Source: Tepidiphilus sp. J10
GTDB taxonomy: Bacteria; Pseudomonadota; Gammaproteobacteria; Burkholderiales; Thiobacillaceae
Length of the DNA stretch: 64,000 nt
Direction of reading: 5' to 3'
Assembly (NCBI GenBank): GCA_945897955.1
Contig: CAMDGQ010000004.1
Span: 1-64,000, forward strand
Positions 1 through 8,711 of this stretch are shown here, one piece after another. The notes under the pieces were generated by a model. The model did not search any database. It was not told the origin of the DNA and saw nothing but the letters and a program-made list of their open reading frames with translations. Numbering within the stretch: position 1 is the stretch's first letter; each line of letters begins with the position of its first letter. Made by a program: the position numbers and the translations under genes.

Positions 1-881
1 ACGCCATCAATACCGCCTCGCGCGAGATCGCGTCCGGCAACTCCGATCTATCCCAACGTACCGAGAGCCAGGCCGCCAGCCTGGAGGAAACCGCCAGTTC
101 GATGGACCAGTTCACCAGCACGGTGAAGCAGAACGCCGACAACGCCCGCCAGGCCAATCAACTCGCCAAGGGCGCCTCCGAGATCGCCGTCAAGGGCGGC
201 GAGGTGGTCGGCCAGGTCGTCCACACCATGGGCGCCATCGCCGACTCCTCCCGCAAGATCGCCGACATCATCAGCGTCATCGACGGCATCGCCTTCCAGA
301 CCAACATCCTCGCGCTCAACGCCGCCGTCGAGGCGGCGCGTGCCGGCGAACAGGGCCGAGGCTTCGCCGTGGTGGCGGGCGAAGTCCGCAACCTGGCGCA
401 ACGCAGTGCGGCGGCGGCGAAGGAAATCAAGGGCTTGATCAGCGACTCCACCGACAAGGTTACCAACGGCTACAAGCTGGTTGAGCAGGCCGGCGGCACG
501 ATGGATGAAGTGGTCAATGCGGTGAAGCGGGTCACCGACATCATGGGCGAGATCAGCGCGGCCAGCACCGAGCAGAGCCAGGGCATCGAGCAGGTCAACA
601 GGGCAATCACCCAGATGGATGAAACCACTCAGCAGAACGCCGCGCTGGTGGAGGAAGCCGCTGCAGCCGCCGAGTCTCTGCAGGATCAGGCCGCCAGTCT
701 CAGCCAGGCGGTGGCCGTGTTCAAAACCGGTGGCGGTCTGGCGGCCATGCCGGTGCAGGTCACGAGCGTGCGCCCCGGCGCACGGCCCGGCCCGCTGCCG
801 GCGCCGGTGCGAGCGGCGCAACGGCTAAACCGGAATTCGAGCGCCAACAATGGCAGTGAAGATGAATGGGAGGAATTTTGA
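1..881 (+). CDS. Methyl-accepting chemotaxis protein, C-terminal part (5' end outside window)
   Basis: The reading frame is open from base 3, so the gene begins upstream of the window. What remains is the cytoplasmic signalling rod of a chemoreceptor. The hairpin tip that contacts CheA and CheW is clear ([20 protein letters not shown]), flanked by long heptad-patterned helices rich in Ala, Glu and Gln that carry methylation sites. The protein ends in DEWEEF after a Pro/Ala/Arg-rich flexible linker. That matches the xWxxF pentapeptide which tethers CheR (and CheB) in high-abundance receptors, and cheR follows only 45 bases later. The ligand-binding part is not visible, so the stimulus is unknown. 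Confidence 0.95.
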   Translation, partial: AINTASREIASGNSDLSQRTESQAASLEETASSMDQFTSTVKQNADNARQANQLAKGASEIAVKGGEVVGQVVHTMGAIADSSRKIADIISVIDGIAFQTNILALNAAVEAARAGEQGRGFAVVAGEVRNLAQRSAAAAKEIKGLISDSTDKVTNGYKLVEQAGGTMDEVVNAVKRVTDIMGEISAASTEQSQGIEQVNRAITQMDETTQQNAALVEEAAAAAESLQDQAASLSQAVAVFKTGGGLAAMPVQVTSVRPGARPGPLPAPVRAAQRLNRNSSANNGSEDEWEEF

Positions 882-926
882 AAAATGTACTGACTGACCA
901 CGCTGCATGGGTTGTCCGGACGCAAA

Positions 927-1769
927 ATGGCTGAAGCCGGATCACCTCAACGCGAGTTTGCATTCTCGACCCGTGACTTCGAAGAAGTCCGCAAGATGAT
1001 CTATGAACATGCCGGAATTGCGCTCAACGAAGCCAAGGAAGACATGGTTTACAGCCGTCTGGCACGACGCCTGCGCGCGACCGGCAAGCGCAGTTTTCCG
1101 GAGTATCTGGCGCTGATTCGCTCCGGCGACGAAGCCGAATGGGAAGCTTTCGTCAATTCGCTCACCACCAATCTGACGGACTTCTTTCGTGAAGCGCACC
1201 ATTTCCTGATCCTGAAGGAGTTTCTCAATACCCGACGCGATCGGCCCATCACGATCTGGAGCTCCGCCTCCAGCACGGGCGAGGAACCCTATTCGATTGC
1301 GATGACGGCAGTCGAGGTATTGGGCAGCAAGGCGCCTGTGCAGATACTCGCGTCGGACCTGGATACCAACGTCCTGAAGAAAGCCGAGGAAGGCACTTAT
1401 CCGATCGAGCGACTGGCCAAGCTGAGCGCCGCTCAACAACGTCAGTTTTTTCTAAAGGGTACCGGCGATAATGCCGGCATGGCCCGTGCCAAACCCGAGT
1501 TGCGCGCCATGCTGAAATGCTTCCCGCTGAATCTGCTTGATCCGGCCTGGCCGATTCGACAGCCGGTTGACGCCATCTTCTGCCGCAACGTGATGATCTA
1601 TTTCGACAAACCAACCCAGTACGCCATCCTGAAAAGGATGAAACCCCTGCTGAAACCGGATGGACTGCTTTTCGTGGGGCATTCGGAAGCGCTTTATCAC
1701 GCCACCGACCTGTTCAGGCTGCGCGGCCAGACCGTTTATCAGCATGCCGACTCGAAGGGGGCGAAGTGA
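927..1769 (+). CDS. cheR: Chemotaxis protein methyltransferase CheR
   Basis: CheR methylates glutamates on chemoreceptors using S-adenosylmethionine. The protein has an N-terminal helical CheR domain (about residues 1-70) and a C-terminal methyltransferase domain with motif I (SSASSTGEEPYSIAM), an acidic SAM-binding strand (ASDLDTN) and the FCRNVMIYF motif. Length, about 280 residues, is normal. I chose the ATG at 927 over a TTG at 912 in the same frame; neither has a good ribosome binding site, so the start is uncertain by five codons. The stop overlaps the cheD start (GTGA), indicating coupled translation with cheD. It sits between a receptor with a CheR-binding tail and cheD-cheB. Confidence 0.95.
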   Translation: MAEAGSPQREFAFSTRDFEEVRKMIYEHAGIALNEAKEDMVYSRLARRLRATGKRSFPEYLALIRSGDEAEWEAFVNSLTTNLTDFFREAHHFLILKEFLNTRRDRPITIWSSASSTGEEPYSIAMTAVEVLGSKAPVQILASDLDTNVLKKAEEGTYPIERLAKLSAAQQRQFFLKGTGDNAGMARAKPELRAMLKCFPLNLLDPAWPIRQPVDAIFCRNVMIYFDKPTQYAILKRMKPLLKPDGLLFVGHSEALYHATDLFRLRGQTVYQHADSKGAK

Positions 1770-2380
1770 CTTTCCAGGGTTATGAGGAAGTCCAGGCGCC
1801 GAATCATTACTTCGATCGCAACTTCAATATCGAGGCGGCGAAGATTCTGCCTGGCGAGTACTACGTCTCTGCGCGTGACATGCTGCTGGTTACCGTGCTG
1901 GGTTCCTGCGTTGCGGCCTGTCTGCGCGACCCGAAAACCGGCATCGGCGGCATGAATCATTTCATGCTGCCGGAAGGCGGCGGCGACCAGCACAACGTCC
2001 TGTCGAATTCCGCGCGCTATGGCGGCTATGCAATGGAAGTGCTGATCAATCAACTGGTCAAGCTGGGCGCCAACCGCAGCCGGCTGGAAGCCAAGGTGTT
2101 CGGCGGCGCGGCGGTTTTGCGCGGATTCACCACCGTTCAGGTGGGCGAGATGAACAGCGAATTCGTGCTCGAATATCTGCACACCGAGCGCATCCGCGTA
2201 GTCGCGGAAGACCTGCTGGACGTTTATCCACGCAAGGTCTATTTCTTCCCCGCAACAGGTCGCGTCATGGTGCGCAAGCTGAAAGCCGTGCATAACAACA
2301 CCATCATCGAGCGCGAACGCGATTACGGCCAGCGCCTGAAGAAAGCGGAACTCTCCGGCGATGTGGAACTGTTTACATGA
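1766..2380 (+). CDS. cheD: Chemoreceptor glutamine deamidase CheD
   Basis: CheD deamidates specific receptor glutamines to glutamate and can bind CheC or CheY-P in some species. The catalytic cysteine lies in VTVLGSC (Cys48) and the histidine in GGMNHFMLP (His65), 17 residues apart as expected; Thr43 next to the GSC motif is the likely third residue. The 204 residues are typical of the proteobacterial form. The start is a GTG overlapping the cheR stop by four bases, with AAGGGGG as ribosome binding site. A 120-base gap separates it from cheB. Confidence 0.94.
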   Translation: MTFQGYEEVQAPNHYFDRNFNIEAAKILPGEYYVSARDMLLVTVLGSCVAACLRDPKTGIGGMNHFMLPEGGGDQHNVLSNSARYGGYAMEVLINQLVKLGANRSRLEAKVFGGAAVLRGFTTVQVGEMNSEFVLEYLHTERIRVVAEDLLDVYPRKVYFFPATGRVMVRKLKAVHNNTIIERERDYGQRLKKAELSGDVELFT

Positions 2381-2500
2381 TTGCCGCAGTCACGCCTGAC
2401 CACCCGATATCCCTCTCGAAACCGCATGCAGACTGAAAACATGGTTCACGCTCGGCGATTGTCCAAGTCGGCTGCGTTGCCGCAGTTGCAAGGATGATCC

Positions 2501-3577
2501 TTGATTCCTCCCAGCTCTCCCACCAGTCGAAAAATCAGGGTGCTCATCGTTGATGACTCCGCCCTGATTCGCGGCGTACTCAAGGAAATCATCAACAGCC
2601 AGCCCGACCTTGAAGTTGTCGGCGTGGCACCTGATCCGATCAGTGCGCGCGATCTGATCAAGCAACTCAATCCGGATGTGCTGACGCTGGACATCGAAAT
2701 GCCGCGCATGAACGGACTCGATTTCCTTGAAAAGCTGATGCGCCTGCGGCCGATGCCGGTGCTGATGGTTTCAACGCTGACCGAAAAGGGCAACGACGTC
2801 ACACTGCGTGCGCTCGAACTGGGCGCCGTCGATTTCATTTCCAAGCCGCACATCGGCGTCATGGATGGCCTGCACGATCAGGTGCATGAAATCAGCGAAA
2901 AAATTCGTGCCGCCGCGCGCGCCCGTATTCAGCGCCATGCCATCAACCGCGCCCAGGTCAGCGCTCCGCAACCATTGGCGGGGCATTTTCTGCAAACCAC
3001 CGAAAAGCTGGTTTTCGTCGGTTCATCGACCGGCGGCACCGAGGCGCTGAAGGAATTGCTGTCACGCATGCCCTCCACCGCACCGGCAATGTTGATCACC
3101 CAGCACATGCCGGAAACCTTCACCCATTCCTTCGCCCTGCGCCTGAACGGACTCTCGGCGATGACCGTGAAGGAAGCCGAACACAACGAACGCATCCTGC
3201 CCGGCCACGCTTACATCGCACCGGGCCATTCCCATCTGCTGGTCCGGAAAAGCGGCGCTTACTACTACACCGAGCTGTCCAAAGCCGATCCGGTCAATCG
3301 CCACCGCCCCTCTGTCGATGTGCTGTTCAACAGCGCCGCCGAGGTTGCCGGCCCGAACGCATTGGGCGTGATCATGACCGGCATGGGCAAGGATGGCGCT
3401 CAGGGCATGCTTGCAATGCGCCAGGCCAAGGCCTACACCATCGCCCAGGATGAAGCTTCCTGCATTGTCTTCGGCATGCCGAAAGCGGCGATCGACATCG
3501 GCGCGGCGATCGAGGTTGTCACGTTGAACGACATCGCCAGGCGGGTGCTGGACCATCTCGGCCAGCGTCGGACATAG
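2501..3577 (+). CDS. cheB: Chemotaxis response regulator protein-glutamate methylesterase CheB
   Basis: CheB removes methyl groups from receptors once phosphorylated by CheA, giving adaptation. Residues 11-125 form a receiver domain with VDDS and the phospho-acceptor Asp64 (LTLDIEMP). The C-terminal methylesterase carries the Ser/His/Asp triad: Ser176 in SSTGGT, His202 in TQHMP, Asp298 in MGKDGA. The start is taken as TTG 2501, preceded by AAGGATG; the next in-frame GTG at 2540 would cut the first strand of the receiver domain. It closes the visible chemotaxis operon. The facing gene downstream is an unrelated permease on the other strand. Confidence 0.95.
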   Translation: MIPPSSPTSRKIRVLIVDDSALIRGVLKEIINSQPDLEVVGVAPDPISARDLIKQLNPDVLTLDIEMPRMNGLDFLEKLMRLRPMPVLMVSTLTEKGNDVTLRALELGAVDFISKPHIGVMDGLHDQVHEISEKIRAAARARIQRHAINRAQVSAPQPLAGHFLQTTEKLVFVGSSTGGTEALKELLSRMPSTAPAMLITQHMPETFTHSFALRLNGLSAMTVKEAEHNERILPGHAYIAPGHSHLLVRKSGAYYYTELSKADPVNRHRPSVDVLFNSAAEVAGPNALGVIMTGMGKDGAQGMLAMRQAKAYTIAQDEASCIVFGMPKAAIDIGAAIEVVTLNDIARRVLDHLGQRRT

Positions 3578-3625
3578 GTATTGCCTATCGGCCTTGCGTA
3601 TAGGTCTTGCGACCGAGCGCCGGGC

Positions 3626-5122
3626 TCACGTTGCGTCTTTGTCGCTCAAACCCAGAATCGCCGCCCGCATGCGCCAGACCATCCAGAGACCGGGCAAAGC
3701 GGCGACAGCGGAGAACAGAAAGAATGTCGCCCAGCCGACCGATTCCGACAACACGCCGGAAACCGGGCTGACATAGATCCGCCCTACCGCCGCCAGCGCC
3801 GACAACAGCGCGTAGTGGGTGGCGGTGAACTGGCGATTGCACAGGCTCATCAGCAGCGCGACGAAAGCCGCCGTGCCCATGCCGCTGGTAATGTTCTCGG
3901 CGGCGATCGCCGCCATCAGCAGGCCGTCGATGTCGGACGCCGTGTCGAGCGCGACGAAGCCGAGGTCGAACGGCGGCAGCGTGAAGCCGCCCCAGGCCCC
4001 CTTGCCCAGCACCGCCAGCGCATAGAAGCCGAAGTTGGACAGCAGTTGCAGCACGCCAAAAGTGAACAGGGACTGATACAGCGTCAGCCGCAACATCAGT
4101 GCGCCGGCCAGCAGCGCGCCGAAAATGGTCAGCCAGATGCCGATGATCTTGTTGACGATGCCGACTTCCGCCTGGCTGAACGCCATGCCCTTGATCAGAA
4201 ACGCGGTCGACAGGCTGCCGGCGAAGGCGTCGCCCAGCTTGTACAGCACAATCAGCAGCAGAAACGCCCAGGCGCCGGGCAGGCTGAAGAAACTGGCGAG
4301 CGACTGGTTCAGCGTCGCGAAGCCGACCCGGCGCGCCGCCCAGGCGCCCAGCGGCAGCGCGGCGGCTATGCCAGCCAGGATGAACAGAAGCTGTATCCAC
4401 TTGTTGGCATCGTTCGGGTCCAGGCCGACGCCGATCAACAGCCAGCGCGACAGAAACGCCCCCGCCAGCACACCGGCGATAAGCGCAAAAAAGCCGAGCA
4501 ACTCCCGCCCGGCGTCGCTGGCCAGCGGCTTCGACGCGCTGTTGACGCGCGGCAGGGTCAGCAGCGACACCACCGCCGCCACCGCCATGATGCCGGCCAT
4601 GACTCGATACACCTGGCCCCAGCTGCCCCACTGCTCGGCCCAGATCAGCGCGATGCCGCCGGACAGGATCATCGAGATGCGATAACCGAACACCGACATC
4701 GAAGCGCCCAGACCGCGCTCGCGCGGGTCCAGCACATCGGTGCGATATGCGTCGATCACCACATCCTGCGACGCCGAGAAGAACGCCAGTGTCACGGCGG
4801 CGGCGGCGAACAGCAGCGGCGTCTGCGCCGGGGAGATCGACGCCATCCAGTACAACGCCGCCGCCAGCGCCAACTGAGTCAGCACCAGCCAGCCGCGCCG
4901 CCGTCCGAGCAGCGGCAATTCGAAGCGGTCCATCAGCGGCGCCCAAAGGAACTTGAAGGTGTACGGCACGCCGACCAGGCCGAGGAAGCCGATGGTGGCG
5001 ATATCGACGCCATCGACCGACAACCAGGCCTGCATGGCCTGACCGGTCAACGCCAACGGCAAACCGGATGCAAAACCGAGAAACAGTACGGCGACGAGGC
5101 GATGGGTGGCAGCGAGGTTCAT
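3626..5122 (-). CDS. ampG: AmpG-family muropeptide MFS permease
   Basis: The 498-residue protein is an MFS transporter of the AmpG type, which imports GlcNAc-anhydroMurNAc muropeptides for cell-wall recycling. The N-terminal signature is recognisable: a first helix with FLGFASGLPLAL, then GFLGLVGVPYTFKFLWAPLMDR and an RRRGWL loop between helices 2 and 3. Twelve or more hydrophobic helices are visible. AmpG import also feeds inducers to AmpR-type beta-lactamase systems, but no ampR or ampC lies nearby. It stands alone, convergent with cheB and divergent from the Uma2-like gene. The frame on the opposite strand is an antisense shadow. Confidence 0.9.
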   Translation of the reverse strand: MNLAATHRLVAVLFLGFASGLPLALTGQAMQAWLSVDGVDIATIGFLGLVGVPYTFKFLWAPLMDRFELPLLGRRRGWLVLTQLALAAALYWMASISPAQTPLLFAAAAVTLAFFSASQDVVIDAYRTDVLDPRERGLGASMSVFGYRISMILSGGIALIWAEQWGSWGQVYRVMAGIMAVAAVVSLLTLPRVNSASKPLASDAGRELLGFFALIAGVLAGAFLSRWLLIGVGLDPNDANKWIQLLFILAGIAAALPLGAWAARRVGFATLNQSLASFFSLPGAWAFLLLIVLYKLGDAFAGSLSTAFLIKGMAFSQAEVGIVNKIIGIWLTIFGALLAGALMLRLTLYQSLFTFGVLQLLSNFGFYALAVLGKGAWGGFTLPPFDLGFVALDTASDIDGLLMAAIAAENITSGMGTAAFVALLMSLCNRQFTATHYALLSALAAVGRIYVSPVSGVLSESVGWATFFLFSAVAALPGLWMVWRMRAAILGLSDKDAT

Positions 5123-5300
5123 GACAGCGTTCGGGTCGAAGTTGAAACAATCCGGCAGTCTGCCCGGAGCAAGGCCGCCATTTTGCTACCTTGACGCGGC
5201 CAGCATGGAATATCTGGAATCGCCAAGGTGCTTGGCCGCGTGGGTGGCAGGTTTTGAGTGGCCTACAATCCACGCATACGCTTTGTTGAGAGATATCAAC

Positions 5301-5858
5301 ATGGGAATGCCACAAACCGTTGCAGCGCTGTCACGCGAGGATTTCATCGCCTGGGAAAACGCGCAGCCGGACAAGCACGATTTCGCCGCCGGCGAGGTCT
5401 TTGCCAGGAATGGCGCGCGGCGGGGGCATGTCACGGTTGCCGGAAATTGTGCCGTACTGCTAAAGCAGCATCTTCGCGGCGGCCCCTGCCGCGCCTTCAT
5501 GGCCGACATGAAGCTGGAAGTCAAAGCCGCCGACGCGGTGTTCTACCCGGATGTGCTGGTCACTTGCCATGCCGACGATCTCAAGGCGGAAACCACAATG
5601 CATCATCCGACGGTGATCATCGAAGTGCTGTCCGAGAGCACGGCGGCCTATGATCGCGGCGACAAATTCGCCAGTTACCGGCTGATCGAGAGCCTGCACG
5701 AGTACGCGTTGATCGACCCTGATCATCGCCGCGTCGAGGTATTCCGGCGCATGGACAACGGCGATTGGCTGCTCGCCGCCAGCGAGAGCGGACAGGGTTT
5801 GATCCTGAAGTCACTCGATTTCGCCGCCGGCCTGGATAGCGTGTTCGAGGATGTCTGA
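5301..5858 (+). CDS. Uma2 family (DUF820) endonuclease-like protein
   Basis: The 185-residue protein matches the Uma2/DUF820 fold of the PD-(D/E)XK nuclease superfamily. Visible features are an N-terminal LSREDFIAWE segment, a core FYPDVLVTC strand carrying the metal-binding Asp, a following VIIEVLSESTAAYDRGDKFASYR segment with the Glu and Lys of the active site, and an EYALIDPDHRRVEVF ending. Cellular roles of this family are poorly known. The start is ATG 5301 (a second ATG lies two codons later); the frame is open further upstream, but only the part from 5301 resembles the family. The stop codon abuts the TTG start of the next gene. Confidence 0.85.
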   Translation: MGMPQTVAALSREDFIAWENAQPDKHDFAAGEVFARNGARRGHVTVAGNCAVLLKQHLRGGPCRAFMADMKLEVKAADAVFYPDVLVTCHADDLKAETTMHHPTVIIEVLSESTAAYDRGDKFASYRLIESLHEYALIDPDHRRVEVFRRMDNGDWLLAASESGQGLILKSLDFAAGLDSVFEDV

Positions 5859-6911
5859 TTGAGCCAGTCTTTGACACCCCGCGAACTGCTGCCCGTCACG
5901 CTGCTCACCGGCTTTCTCGGCAGCGGCAAGACCACTGTCCTCAACCACCTGTTGCGGCATTTGCCGCTGACCGCCGTGGTGATGAACGAATTCGGCGAGA
6001 TCGGCCTCGACCATCAACTGCTGGAAGAGAGTCGAGGCCCGCTCGCGCTGCTGTCCGGCGGCTGCGTCTGTTGCCAGATTCAGGGCACGCTGGCGCCGAC
6101 CTTGAAGAATCTTTACATGGCGCGTTCGAGCGGCAAATTGCCGCCGTATGAACGCATCATCATAGAAACCACCGGCATCGCCGACCCGGCGCCGATCCTC
6201 GATACCTTGCTGAACGAACGCTGGCTGGCCGCGCGGCACAAGCTCGACGGCGTAGTGACCACGGTGGACGCCGTCTTTGGCCTGCAACAACTGGAGGCGC
6301 ATTTCGAAGCCTCGCGCCAGGTCGCGGTGGCGGATCGCCTGCTGCTCAGCAAGACCGACCTGGCGACGCCGGAGCAGATAGCCGCGCTGACAGCCCGCCT
6401 GGCCGAACTCAACCCGGCCGCGCCGATAGACACGGTGCTGAACGGCCGGATCGATCCGGCGCGAGTCACCCATCTCGGCCTGTTCAACCCGCTCGACAAA
6501 CATCCCGATGTCGCCAAATGGCTGGCGCATCAGCGCTACAAGCCGGCATCGCGCACGCTGCTCGGCGGCAAGGCCCAGGTGGCAACCGTGCCGATGCACG
6601 ACACCCGCATCCAGGCCTTCAGCCTGACATTCGACGAACCGCTCGACTGGCATGGCGTGCTGTCTGCACTGGAAATGTTGCAGGCCTTCCGGCCGCAAAA
6701 CCTGTTGCGCATGAAGGCCCTGGTCAATGTCAAAGGCAAAGCCAACCCGGTCGTTCTGCACGGCGTCCAGCACCTCCTCTACCCGCCCGCCGAACTGCAG
6801 GCCTGGCCGGATGACGACCGGCGCAGCCGCTTCGTGTTCATCACCTCCGATCTGGAAGCCGGTTTCGTTGCCAAACTGCTGAACGACTTCACTCAGGCCG
6901 CGTCGGTCTGA
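5859..6911 (+). CDS. CobW/YjiA-family G3E GTPase, metal chaperone
   Basis: This is a G3E-family GTPase of the CobW/YjiA/ZNG1 type, proteins that deliver metals such as zinc or cobalt to target enzymes. It has a Walker A motif (GFLGSGKT, residues 18-25), a Glu-rich switch ([13 protein letters not shown]), the metal-binding GCVCC motif (Cys69, Cys71, Cys72), ETTGIADP as Walker B region and SKTD for guanine recognition, followed by a CobW C-terminal domain ending near residue 345. The start is TTG immediately after the preceding stop (TGATTG), so translation is probably coupled. No metal-responsive operator is evident. The client protein cannot be told from the neighbours. Confidence 0.88.
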   Translation: MSQSLTPRELLPVTLLTGFLGSGKTTVLNHLLRHLPLTAVVMNEFGEIGLDHQLLEESRGPLALLSGGCVCCQIQGTLAPTLKNLYMARSSGKLPPYERIIIETTGIADPAPILDTLLNERWLAARHKLDGVVTTVDAVFGLQQLEAHFEASRQVAVADRLLLSKTDLATPEQIAALTARLAELNPAAPIDTVLNGRIDPARVTHLGLFNPLDKHPDVAKWLAHQRYKPASRTLLGGKAQVATVPMHDTRIQAFSLTFDEPLDWHGVLSALEMLQAFRPQNLLRMKALVNVKGKANPVVLHGVQHLLYPPAELQAWPDDDRRSRFVFITSDLEAGFVAKLLNDFTQAASV

Positions 6912-6937
6912 ACCAGGCTGACAGCCGCAATAGCTGA

Positions 6938-7369
6938 ATCCGGGTATTCATCGCGTGCAACCAACGCGAATTTCCCGAACCGCCCAATGTAGATGCAGGC
7001 GAGGGGGTGCGCATGATGTTCGCCGAGATGCGCGCCGCCAATCTGTACCCACCCTTCTACGGTGAGAACCGCGAGGCTGGCCAAGCCTCGGTCGTCGTCA
7101 GCCTGCTCAACGAGGAACGCCCGCCTATCTGGGAACAGGTGAGCGACTGGATGGACCGCAATGGCCCCCTGGCCAACAGCGATTTATGCCAGAGCGCGGC
7201 GGTGGGTACACTCAAAGCCTCCAGGATGCTCAAGCGCTGGGTGGAACAGGGGGTGCTGTTGCGGGATGACGCCGCCGGCAAACGCCATACGGTGTACCGA
7301 AAGCCTCTCCCGGATGGCATGTCAGAAACAGCAGCTTCTTTATCTTTGACGCTGGATAATGGCCCCTAG
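6938..7369 (+). pseudogene. C-terminal remnant of an AlbA_2/AAA_4-type putative DNA-binding ATP-dependent protein
   Basis: The frame opens at a stop codon at 6935 with no obvious start or ribosome binding site. It reads REFPEPPNVDAGEGV followed by MMFAEMRAANLYPPFY, the C-terminal signature of RecG-like or schlafen-type AAA_4 proteins that are normally around 450-560 residues. The remainder contains a winged-helix-like segment (SDLCQSAAVGTLKASRMLKRWVEQG). At most about 143 codons remain, so the N-terminal DNA-binding and ATPase parts are gone. I infer a truncated pseudogene rather than a short functional gene. It lies in the accessory strip before the toxin-antitoxin pair. Confidence 0.6.
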
Positions 7370-7438
7370 AGATAGGGATAATCGTTGCAAAAACAATGAC
7401 ATGGGAATTTTTCTATTATCTCGAATGACCTGACGGTC

Positions 7439-7717
7439 TTGCCGGCCGCGCCAATTGATGGGGGTGGCGTTGACCGCCGCCGCTTGGATGAAGACTATGC
7501 GTGGCTCAAGGAACTGGCTGGCGTGGGGCTCACTGGTGACAAAGCCAAGGCGTTGATCTACACGAGGGAAACCGGGGTGGTGGATAACACGGCCTGCCGG
7601 GACTTTTCCGGGCTGGTTCCCGGAATCCCCCAACCATGCGTTGCAGGCTTACAGGTTGCCGGCCAGAAATCAGGGGCAGTAATGGCTGATGTCACCTTTC
7701 TTGATTGGGTCTCGTAG
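7439..7717 (+). pseudogene. Second decayed fragment resembling the end of an AAA_4/RecG-like protein
   Basis: The frame starts at TTG 7439 without a ribosome binding site. It contains LTGDKAKALIYTRETGVVDN followed by TACRDFSGL, which resembles the helix-turn-helix tail of RecG-like AAA_4 regulators (pattern ALxYxRExGxxDNxxYRxLxGL). After FSGL the resemblance is lost, so the reading frame or sequence has degenerated. Together with the remnant upstream it suggests remains of one or two such genes. No intact product is expected. The 70 bases between the fragments (7370-7438) are AT-rich and hold nothing else I can name. Confidence 0.45.
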
Positions 7718-7719
7718 AG

Positions 7720-7875
7720 ATGACGCCACGACCAAAACCCCAGGTTCTGCTCTACCAAACCGACGATGGCGTCCCCACATCGAAGTCCGTATGGAAGGCT
7801 AGACCGTCTGGCAGTGTGCGGTACTGCCGGCATAGCGAGTACGACATCCGGGGGCGGGAAGGTCAGACGTCCTGA
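7720..7875 (+). pseudogene. 5' remnant of a RhuM-family (virulence/Fic-associated) gene, frameshifted
   Basis: The frame begins MTPRPKPQVLLYQTDDG, the usual opening of RhuM-family proteins. A one-base shift near 7771 then gives IEVRMEG, a stop codon, and TVW in the other frame, matching the family pattern RIEVRxEGxTVW. The rest of the gene (normally over 300 residues) is absent. The remnant runs into the 3' end of the toxin gene on the other strand. I infer a dead fragment; this rests on recalled family sequences, not on an alignment. Confidence 0.5.
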
Positions 7876-8168
7876 TCCGATGCATAACCCGCTTCGCGCT
7901 GACTCTTTACCGCCAGCACGATCACCGTATCGAATTCCGCGATATGGCGGTACAGCGCCACATAGCCATGAGCGCGGCGGCCAATGACCAATTCCCGCTT
8001 GTTGCCGGCAACCGGGCGGCCAATCAACGGGCTGTCTTGCAGAATATCGATCGCTTCTATGATTTCCCGGATGCGCGCGGAAAAATCGCCGCCTGCGTGA
8101 AGCGTCAAGTGATCGATGATGCGATCGAAGTCTTCCCCGACTTCCGGGGCCAGTTCAATGCGTGCCAC
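7863..8168 (-). CDS. RelE/ParE-family toxin
   Basis: The 101-residue protein fits the RelE/ParE fold: an N-terminal ELAPEVGEDFDRIIDHL helix, a central SPLIGRPV segment followed by REL, and C-terminal strands with GYVALYRH and DTVIVLAV. ParE members poison DNA gyrase and RelE members cleave mRNA; the GRPV...GYVALYRH pattern favours ParE. The start is GTG at 8168, two bases after the antitoxin stop, so translation is coupled to the partner. The gene is intact and of full length although its surroundings are decayed. Confidence 0.85.
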   Translation of the reverse strand: MARIELAPEVGEDFDRIIDHLTLHAGGDFSARIREIIEAIDILQDSPLIGRPVAGNKRELVIGRRAHGYVALYRHIAEFDTVIVLAVKSQREAGYASDQDV

Positions 8169-8170
8169 GC

Positions 8171-8455
8171 TCAGCGCGCGGACTTCACGGCCCGCGGCCG
8201 ACTGGCTTGAATGCCTGACGCGCGTTGCTGCAAATAGCTGCGCATTTCCTGCCAGGGTATGGTTTCTCCGTCAGTCAGAATCCTTGCGTAGCGGGTTTCC
8301 GCCAACACTTCGAAGTCAGCGCGCCGCTCCTCCTGCTCAATTCTTTCGGCAAGCGCTTGCAGGATGAAGTTGTGCGAGGACACGCCGGCGCGCTGCGCGG
8401 CATTGGCAATGCGCGTCTTCAATTCGTCTGGCAGTCGTATGGTGGTGGTGGACAT
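8171..8455 (-). CDS. Ribbon-helix-helix (CopG/Arc-type) antitoxin
   Basis: The 94-residue protein opens with STTTIRLPDELKTRIANAAQ, the strand and helix of a ribbon-helix-helix DNA-binding domain, followed by GVSSHNFILQALAERI. The charged C-terminal half would wrap the toxin. It precedes the toxin gene as is usual for parD/parE order, with a two-base gap. An inverted repeat just upstream (8493-8510) is a candidate operator for autoregulation by the complex. Confidence 0.85.
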   Translation of the reverse strand: MSTTTIRLPDELKTRIANAAQRAGVSSHNFILQALAERIEQEERRADFEVLAETRYARILTDGETIPWQEMRSYLQQRASGIQASRPRAVKSAR

Positions 8456-8492
8456 GTCGGGTCTCCTCTTGCCTCCTTGAACACGGCTCAGT

Positions 8493-8510
8493 GTAGCACT
8501 GGCGTGCTAC
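8493..8510. promoter_or_regulatory. Candidate operator of the toxin-antitoxin operon
   Basis: GTAGCAC-TGGC-GTGCTAC is a perfect seven-base inverted repeat with a four-base centre, 38 bases upstream of the antitoxin start. Ribbon-helix-helix antitoxins bind such short dyads in their own promoter. The AGTGTA overlapping its left end reads TACACT on the minus strand, a possible -10. The assignment to the antitoxin is inferred. Confidence 0.5.
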
Positions 8511-8554
8511 TACTCCGCTGGCGGCCGGCTTCTCCATTTTGTCAGCGCAGGAAC

Positions 8555-8590
8555 ATTAGCAATTTCTAATTTTGTGCGACCAACGTCGCA
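8555..8590. promoter_or_regulatory. Two adjacent dyads upstream of the persulfide dioxygenase gene
   Basis: ATTAG-N6-CTAAT (8555-8570) and TGCGAC-CAAC-GTCGCA (8575-8590) lie side by side in an AT-rich patch between the divergent toxin-antitoxin operon and the dioxygenase gene. Both are perfect inverted repeats of regulator-site size. ArsR-type persulfide sensors such as BigR/SqrR bind AT-rich dyads upstream of this enzyme in other bacteria, but no such regulator gene is in the window, so the binder is unknown. Confidence 0.4.
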
Positions 8591-8711
8591 TATTTCGTTT
8601 CCCTGTCTCCGTAGGATGCAAGCCATCGGTTGAGCCGTAACGAAACGCGGCGAGACCTCCCGGCAACGGTTCGCGAGAACCTTCGATCATTGGATGTAAG
8701 GAGACAACACC

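Noticed and set aside
3581-3606. CCTAT...ATAGG inverted repeat between cheB and the permease gene
   Set aside because: Five-base arms with an 11-base loop and no T-run; too weak to call a terminator.
3581-5194. Long open frame (537 codons) antisense to the ampG-like permease
   Set aside because: Its translation is a low-complexity Arg/Gln/His-rich string without domains, while the other strand gives a clear MFS transporter. It is a shadow of GC-rich codon bias.
7369-7422. Imperfect inverted ends GAGATA...TATCTC around an AT-rich 54-base stretch, as in a small transposable element
   Set aside because: Arms are only six bases and no target duplication or transposase remnant is seen.
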